Source: CAIWHR01 sp963726775 (GTDB lineage: Bacteria; Pseudomonadota; Gammaproteobacteria; Burkholderiales; Casimicrobiaceae). From it: DNA of 64,000 nt. The position numbers were made by a program, and so were the translations under genes. A model generated the notes under the pieces. It ran no database searches, was not told the DNA's origin, and saw only the letters and a list, made by a program, of their open reading frames with translations. Below, in pieces: positions 60,291 through 64,000 of the stretch. The first letter of the stretch is position 1. Each line of letters starts with the position of its first letter. The stretch spans positions 248,001-312,000 of the forward strand of contig CAVSDL010000006.1 of the NCBI GenBank assembly GCA_963726775.1. Reading direction: 5' to 3'.

Positions 60291-60503
60291 ATGTCGAAGC
60301 GTTGGGCAGCGAATATCATCATCGTCGCGGCTGGCCTCTTTGCCGGTATCGGCACGCTGGTCGCGCAAGTGCCTCCGCACAGGCCGGGAACCGTTTGCAT
60401 CGTCTCGCCGACATTCTGGTGCTGGGCCAACCCGCGCGGAAACACGGGCGAGCCCTGTTCGTGTCCGACGCCGAGCGGACCGATCCAGGGAACGCTGCGA
60501 TAG
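60291..60503 (+). CDS. Small exported Cys-rich protein
   Basis: 70 residues: a signal peptide (about 1-25, MSKRWAANIIIVAAGLFAGI then GTLVAQ) and a short mature part with four Cys (36, 44, 56, 58) and many Pro/Gly (CIVSPTFWCWANPRG). AGAGGTGG lies just before the ATG. It is 15 bp upstream of the membrane protein gene, so the two share a transcript. Four Cys could form two disulfides in the periplasm. Unknown family. Confidence 0.7.
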   Translation: MSKRWAANIIIVAAGLFAGIGTLVAQVPPHRPGTVCIVSPTFWCWANPRGNTGEPCSCPTPSGPIQGTLR

Positions 60504-60518
60504 AAGGGGGGATGCACG

Positions 60519-61700
60519 ATGACCGCCCATCCTGTCGACGTCGACCGCCTGATCGACGATGCCCGACTGGTCGTCGAATACGCGTCGCGAACCGGGCAGT
60601 TACCCGATGCGGCCCTGCCGAAAGCGCTGGACGCCGCAACGCACGATCGGGACCAGGGCAAATTTCCGGATTGCGCTTCCCTTTGGGTGGCGCTCGATCG
60701 GGCCATCCGCTCGATCGCCCCGCTGACGCTCAACGATCTGCGGGAAGGCAGGCACGCGTTCGACAGCCGGGGCCAACGAAGCGCGCGGCGAGTGGTCGCT
60801 TTTCTCTGTTTCATGTCGATCGCGCTCACAGGGCTCATCGCCTGGTACACGATCGCGCTCTATCAGGCCGACGCGGCGATGGCCGCCATTCAGCAGATCG
60901 AGACCGTGCGCTATTCGGACAAGGTGCGCGAGGTGCGCCGGCTGACCGAGGACAAGGAGCTGTTCGTCAAGCACGACGCGCGCTACGCCCATTATCACCA
61001 GCAACTGGGAGAGCTTGCGCTGGCGCGGGCTGCGCACAACGCCGCCGCGTCGCTGATCGAACAGACCGATAGCACGGGGATCTATCCGCTCGAAGATTTC
61101 TTCGCAATGATTTCGGCGCTGGGCGCGCATGCCTTGGCGCCGACTCCGGCGCAGGCCAGGCCGACGACAGCCGCAAGCCCAGCGACCTTCGACGCGACGT
61201 CCAGGTCCGAGGCGCCAGCGCCAGACGATCGCAAACAGGACTCGGTTGGGCCCGCCGCCGATCTGAAAGCAGACTACGACTTTCTGATGAGTATCGGCGA
61301 TGACAATCCGGGCATCATCTTCCGTCCCGCAACCGGCCCGCAGTATTCGTTCCACGTTCGCCTGCAGAAATTCATCTTTGGCGGATGGATCCTGCCGTTT
61401 CTCTATGGACTGCTGGGCGCTTCGGTCTACCTCATGCGTGCCCTGTTGAACGACAGGACCGCGAGTCTCGCGTTCTTCCCCTTGATCCTGCGCGTCGCCC
61501 TGGGCGGCATTGCCGGCCTGGCCATCGGCTGGTTCTCGGTGCCGGGGGCGGGCATCGGCACCGCTGCGATTTCGACGATACCGTTCGGCATCGCGTTTCT
61601 CGCCGGGTTCAGCATCGATGCGCTTTTCAGAGTGCTCGAGCGCCTCACCCAAACCCTGGGGGCGACGCCGCGACGAGCGCCGCAGGCGCAGCGCGCATGA
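60519..61700 (+). CDS. Four-helix membrane protein of unknown function
   Basis: 393 residues. An N-terminal soluble region (1-90) is followed by helix 1 (91-115), a long domain (116-285, with a helical part to about 205 and an Ala/Pro-rich linker), then three helices (287-308, 316-340, 346-368) and a short tail. AGGGGGG precedes the ATG. It sits between a small exported protein and a DUF2235 hydrolase in the same direction. I do not recognise it. A role as immunity or anchor for the hydrolase is speculation. Confidence 0.72.
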   Translation: MTAHPVDVDRLIDDARLVVEYASRTGQLPDAALPKALDAATHDRDQGKFPDCASLWVALDRAIRSIAPLTLNDLREGRHAFDSRGQRSARRVVAFLCFMSIALTGLIAWYTIALYQADAAMAAIQQIETVRYSDKVREVRRLTEDKELFVKHDARYAHYHQQLGELALARAAHNAAASLIEQTDSTGIYPLEDFFAMISALGAHALAPTPAQARPTTAASPATFDATSRSEAPAPDDRKQDSVGPAADLKADYDFLMSIGDDNPGIIFRPATGPQYSFHVRLQKFIFGGWILPFLYGLLGASVYLMRALLNDRTASLAFFPLILRVALGGIAGLAIGWFSVPGAGIGTAAISTIPFGIAFLAGFSIDALFRVLERLTQTLGATPRRAPQAQRA

Positions 61701-61794
61701 TCGAAACGCCACGGCGGATCTTGCGAACGGCTGCACTTGCGGCACGTCGTCGCGATAGGTCATTTTCAACAACGTCAACTTTTGCGGATGGACC

Positions 61795-62925
61795 ATGGCC
61801 AAGACGATAGCGTTCTTTGCGGATGGAACCTGGAATGGCCCGGGCAAGGACGAGAATGGCGACGGCGTTCCGGAAGACACCAATGTTCTCAAGATGTTCT
61901 GCAACCTCGCCGGCGCCGTTACCGTCGAGACGGCGCGTATGAAGGACGAGCAGGAGAAGGTCCTGGTGAGCATCGACGGTGTGCCGATGCAGACTGCCAA
62001 ATACATCCACGGCGTCGGCGATTCCGAGAATCTACTGGTGAAGGCCCTGGGAGGCGTATTCGGCAAAGGGGTGATCGCCCGGATCGTGCGCGGCTACACC
62101 TATATTTCCCGGCAGTTCGACCCGGGGGACGCAATCTGCATCGTCGGCTTCAGCCGCGGGGCGTACACCGCGCGCGCGCTGGGAGGAATGATCGCCAGTG
62201 TCGGGCTCCTCGATCGGCGAAAGCTCGATCTCCAGGACCGGCGGCGTGCGTACGGCTATGGCATGGGAGCATGGGAGGAATATCGCCAGGGCGCGAAGAA
62301 ATCGGGCGGCATCTTCGACGAGATTCACAAAGTCGGCGCGACACCCGTTCCGGCAGGATGCCGGATCGAAAACGTGGACATTCGCGCGATCGGAGTGTGG
62401 GACACCGTCGGCTCGCTCGGAATCCCCGTCTACGACAACGACGAACGGGTGGACGTGTTTCGCTTTGCCGACACGACGCTCAATGCCCGCGTCCGCAACG
62501 GATTCCACGCGGTCTCCATCGACGAACGGCGAGAGGACTTTCCGCCGACGCGATGGACGCCGGCGGCCAATGTCGAGGAGTGCTGGTTCGCCGGCGCGCA
62601 CTCCGATGTTGGCGGAGGCTACGCGGAGTGCGGGCTATCCGATATCGCGTTGCAGTGGATGACGCAGCGCATGAGGAGCACGGGCCTCCGGTTCGGGGCT
62701 CTTCCGGTGTACGTCCCGAAGCCCGATGTCGGCATCGCCGCGCACGAACCGTGGCGGGACGGCGTGTGGAAACTCCGGGGCACCCGGATTCGTTCGATTC
62801 CACGCGATGCCGCTATCGATGACAGCGTCAGCCGGCGCATGGCCGCCCTTGGCCCCGCGTACCATCCCGAGTCCGTGGCCGCCCTTCTGGCGGAGCGCAG
62901 TGAGCGATCGCGAGACGTGGCGTAA
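61795..62925 (+). CDS. DUF2235 hydrolase (Tle1-like phospholipase fold)
   Basis: 376 residues with an alpha/beta hydrolase catalytic core. N-terminal FFADGTWN, then the nucleophile loop IVGFSRGAYTAR (Ser120), VWDTVGSLG and AGAHSDVGGGY with later acid/His, the DUF2235 pattern. Related proteins include type VI secretion phospholipase effectors, but many are not effectors. There is no VgrG, PAAR or T6SS gene here. It follows the four-helix membrane protein. Confidence 0.87.
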   Translation: MAKTIAFFADGTWNGPGKDENGDGVPEDTNVLKMFCNLAGAVTVETARMKDEQEKVLVSIDGVPMQTAKYIHGVGDSENLLVKALGGVFGKGVIARIVRGYTYISRQFDPGDAICIVGFSRGAYTARALGGMIASVGLLDRRKLDLQDRRRAYGYGMGAWEEYRQGAKKSGGIFDEIHKVGATPVPAGCRIENVDIRAIGVWDTVGSLGIPVYDNDERVDVFRFADTTLNARVRNGFHAVSIDERREDFPPTRWTPAANVEECWFAGAHSDVGGGYAECGLSDIALQWMTQRMRSTGLRFGALPVYVPKPDVGIAAHEPWRDGVWKLRGTRIRSIPRDAAIDDSVSRRMAALGPAYHPESVAALLAERSERSRDVA

Positions 62926-62973
62926 GAGTGATCGTGGCTGAGCCTGCTTCCTGCGATCGGCCCGCAGTTCCAA

Positions 62974-63852
62974 TCAATCACTCGCCCCGAAGAAGGCAAT
63001 AAGCTCCGCGCAGGTTTCATCGGGCACCTGTTCCGCCGGGTAGTGCCCGCAAGGCAGCATTCGTCCGCGGACATCGACCGCGCGCTCCTTCCATGCCTCG
63101 ATCGGCCGGTAGCTGGTATTGACGTGGCTGCGCTCGCCCCACAACACCAGCATCGGGATCGAGAGCCGGGCGGCGAGGTCGGCTTCGTCGTGGACGAGAT
63201 CGATCCCCACCGCCGCGCGATAGTCCTCGCACACCGCGTGAATGTTTTCGGGCGTGCAGCAGCGAATGTACTCGGCCAGTGCCTCGGGCGTGAAGGCGCT
63301 CATGCCGACGCCTTTCTTGTCCAGCTTTTTCCGGATGTAGCGCTCCAGACCGTAGGCGATCAGCATCTGCTCGGGGTAGTCGTACGGCTGCGCCATGAAA
63401 AACCAGTGGTACGAATCGACGGCCCACTGCTTCCTGATGTTGTTCAGCATGTGATGCGTGGGCACGATGTCGAGGAAGGCGACTTGTCTTACCCGCCGCG
63501 GATGATCGAGTGCCATGCGGTGCGCGACCCTCCCGCCGCGGTCGTGACCGCAGACATCGAACGAGCCGAAGCCGAGCGCTGCCATTACCTCAACCTGATC
63601 CTGCGCCATCGCGCGGAACGAGTAGCCGATGTGATCCACGCCGCCGTCCGGCTTCGAACTGTCGCCGTAGCCCCGCAGGTCCGCTGCCACGACCGTAAAA
63701 CGCTCCGCGAGCCGCGGCGCGATCTTGTGCCACATCACGTGCGTCAACGGGTTGCCGTGCAACAGCAGGAGCGGCGGCCCGGATCCGCCGTGGCGCAGGT
63801 TGATGCGCGCACCCGAAGTGGCGATCGCGGTGTGCGTGAAGCCTTCGAACAT
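62974..63852 (-). CDS. Haloacetate dehalogenase-like alpha/beta hydrolase
   Basis: 292 residues. The catalytic Asp104 and Arg105/Arg108 lie in CGHDRGGRVAHR, the acid Asp128 in AFLDIVPTHH, the halide-pocket His149-Trp150 in SYHWFFMAQ, Tyr211 in VCEDYRAAVG, and His270 in CGHYPAEQ. All correspond to the known active site of fluoroacetate dehalogenase (Asp110, Arg111, Arg114, Asp134, His155, Trp156, Tyr219, His280). It therefore probably cleaves haloacetates; an epoxide hydrolase is less likely. Confidence 0.88.
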   Translation of the reverse strand: MFEGFTHTAIATSGARINLRHGGSGPPLLLLHGNPLTHVMWHKIAPRLAERFTVVAADLRGYGDSSKPDGGVDHIGYSFRAMAQDQVEVMAALGFGSFDVCGHDRGGRVAHRMALDHPRRVRQVAFLDIVPTHHMLNNIRKQWAVDSYHWFFMAQPYDYPEQMLIAYGLERYIRKKLDKKGVGMSAFTPEALAEYIRCCTPENIHAVCEDYRAAVGIDLVHDEADLAARLSIPMLVLWGERSHVNTSYRPIEAWKERAVDVRGRMLPCGHYPAEQVPDETCAELIAFFGASD

Positions 63853-63887
63853 GGCGGGCGCGTTCGCGGTCTGTAGCCAGGGTCCGT

Positions 63888-64000
63888 TTACGTTCTCTTC
63901 GTCGGGGTGATGCGCAGGTGCCGCATCAGCTCACCCACGTCCTCGAGCGTTTCGATGCGCCATACAAGATCGCTCACCAAGCGCGTCTGCGCGCTGGTAA
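63888..64000 (-). CDS. C-terminal end of a gene running off the window
   Basis: The frame reads TSAQTRLVSDLVWRIETLED then VGELMRHLRITPTKRT and a TAA stop at 63888. The coding pattern is convincing (no stops, good codon choice), but 37 residues are too few to name a family. It precedes the dehalogenase-like gene by 35 bp in the same direction and could share a transcript. Confidence 0.55.
   Translation of the reverse strand, partial: TSAQTRLVSDLVWRIETLEDVGELMRHLRITPTKRT

Noticed and set aside
61795..62925. Type VI secretion effector locus
   Set aside because: No VgrG, PAAR, Hcp or adaptor genes; the DUF2235 fold alone is not enough.

Overview
The window is high-GC DNA from a betaproteobacterium, probably Burkholderiales-like. 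The evidence is the run fimV-truA-trpF-trpB-trpA-accD-folC-(SPOR protein)-cvpA-purF at 1-11.8 kb, a conserved gene order in that class, together with a tRNA-Arg, multihaem c-type cytochromes and a bacterial NHEJ locus. No database search was possible; every family call is from reading translated motifs.

Layout. (1) 0-11.8 kb: core metabolism on the + strand (cell-pole protein FimV, tRNA pseudouridylation, the last steps of tryptophan synthesis, acetyl-CoA carboxylase beta, folate polyglutamylation, purine entry enzyme), mostly in overlapping or tightly spaced genes and closed by a bidirectional terminator. (2) 11.9-26.9 kb: redox and accessory genes: a three-haem cytochrome, a MauG-like di-haem peroxidase, a methyltransferase, a BON protein, a GNAT/nitrilase pair, an MttB-like methyltransferase, a tetR-VOC-VOC operon with a palindromic operator, and a nitroreductase. 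(3) 27-43.4 kb: a turnover zone of toxin-antitoxin modules and gene wreckage. It holds a decayed higBA remnant coupled to a HAD phosphatase, a zeta-like ATPase with a 54-residue partner, vapBC, higBA, an AbrB-VapC pair, an hsdR 3' fragment joined to a CHRD fragment, two IS630 half-transposases, an OsmC fragment, a truncated PEP-CTERM gene, and a second copy of the 3' end of a VWA gene. (4) 43.5-50 kb: DNA repair by NHEJ (LigD, Ku) plus a MerR/TPR protein. (5) 50-64 kb: hydrolases and transport (M14 peptidase, MFS, beta-lactamase-like hydrolase, family-5 solute-binding protein, amidohydrolase, acyltransferase), then a small Cys-rich exported protein, a four-helix membrane protein and a DUF2235 hydrolase, and a haloacetate-dehalogenase-like enzyme.

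The most striking structure not explained by genes is a dispersed family of intergenic inverted repeats with the core GGGTCAGACTCGA. I count about a dozen full, half or degenerate copies between 7.4 and 60.1 kb. Several copies begin exactly at, or contain, the stop codon of the adjacent gene. A second, smaller element (TAGGAGCC...GGCTT) forms the stop codons of both trpB and trpA, with its centre inverted between the two copies. No transposase that would mobilise either family is visible here. Nothing in the window is a proven new defence system; the best candidates for a new system are the zeta-like ATPase pair (29.0-29.7 kb) and the DUF2235 locus (60.3-62.9 kb).
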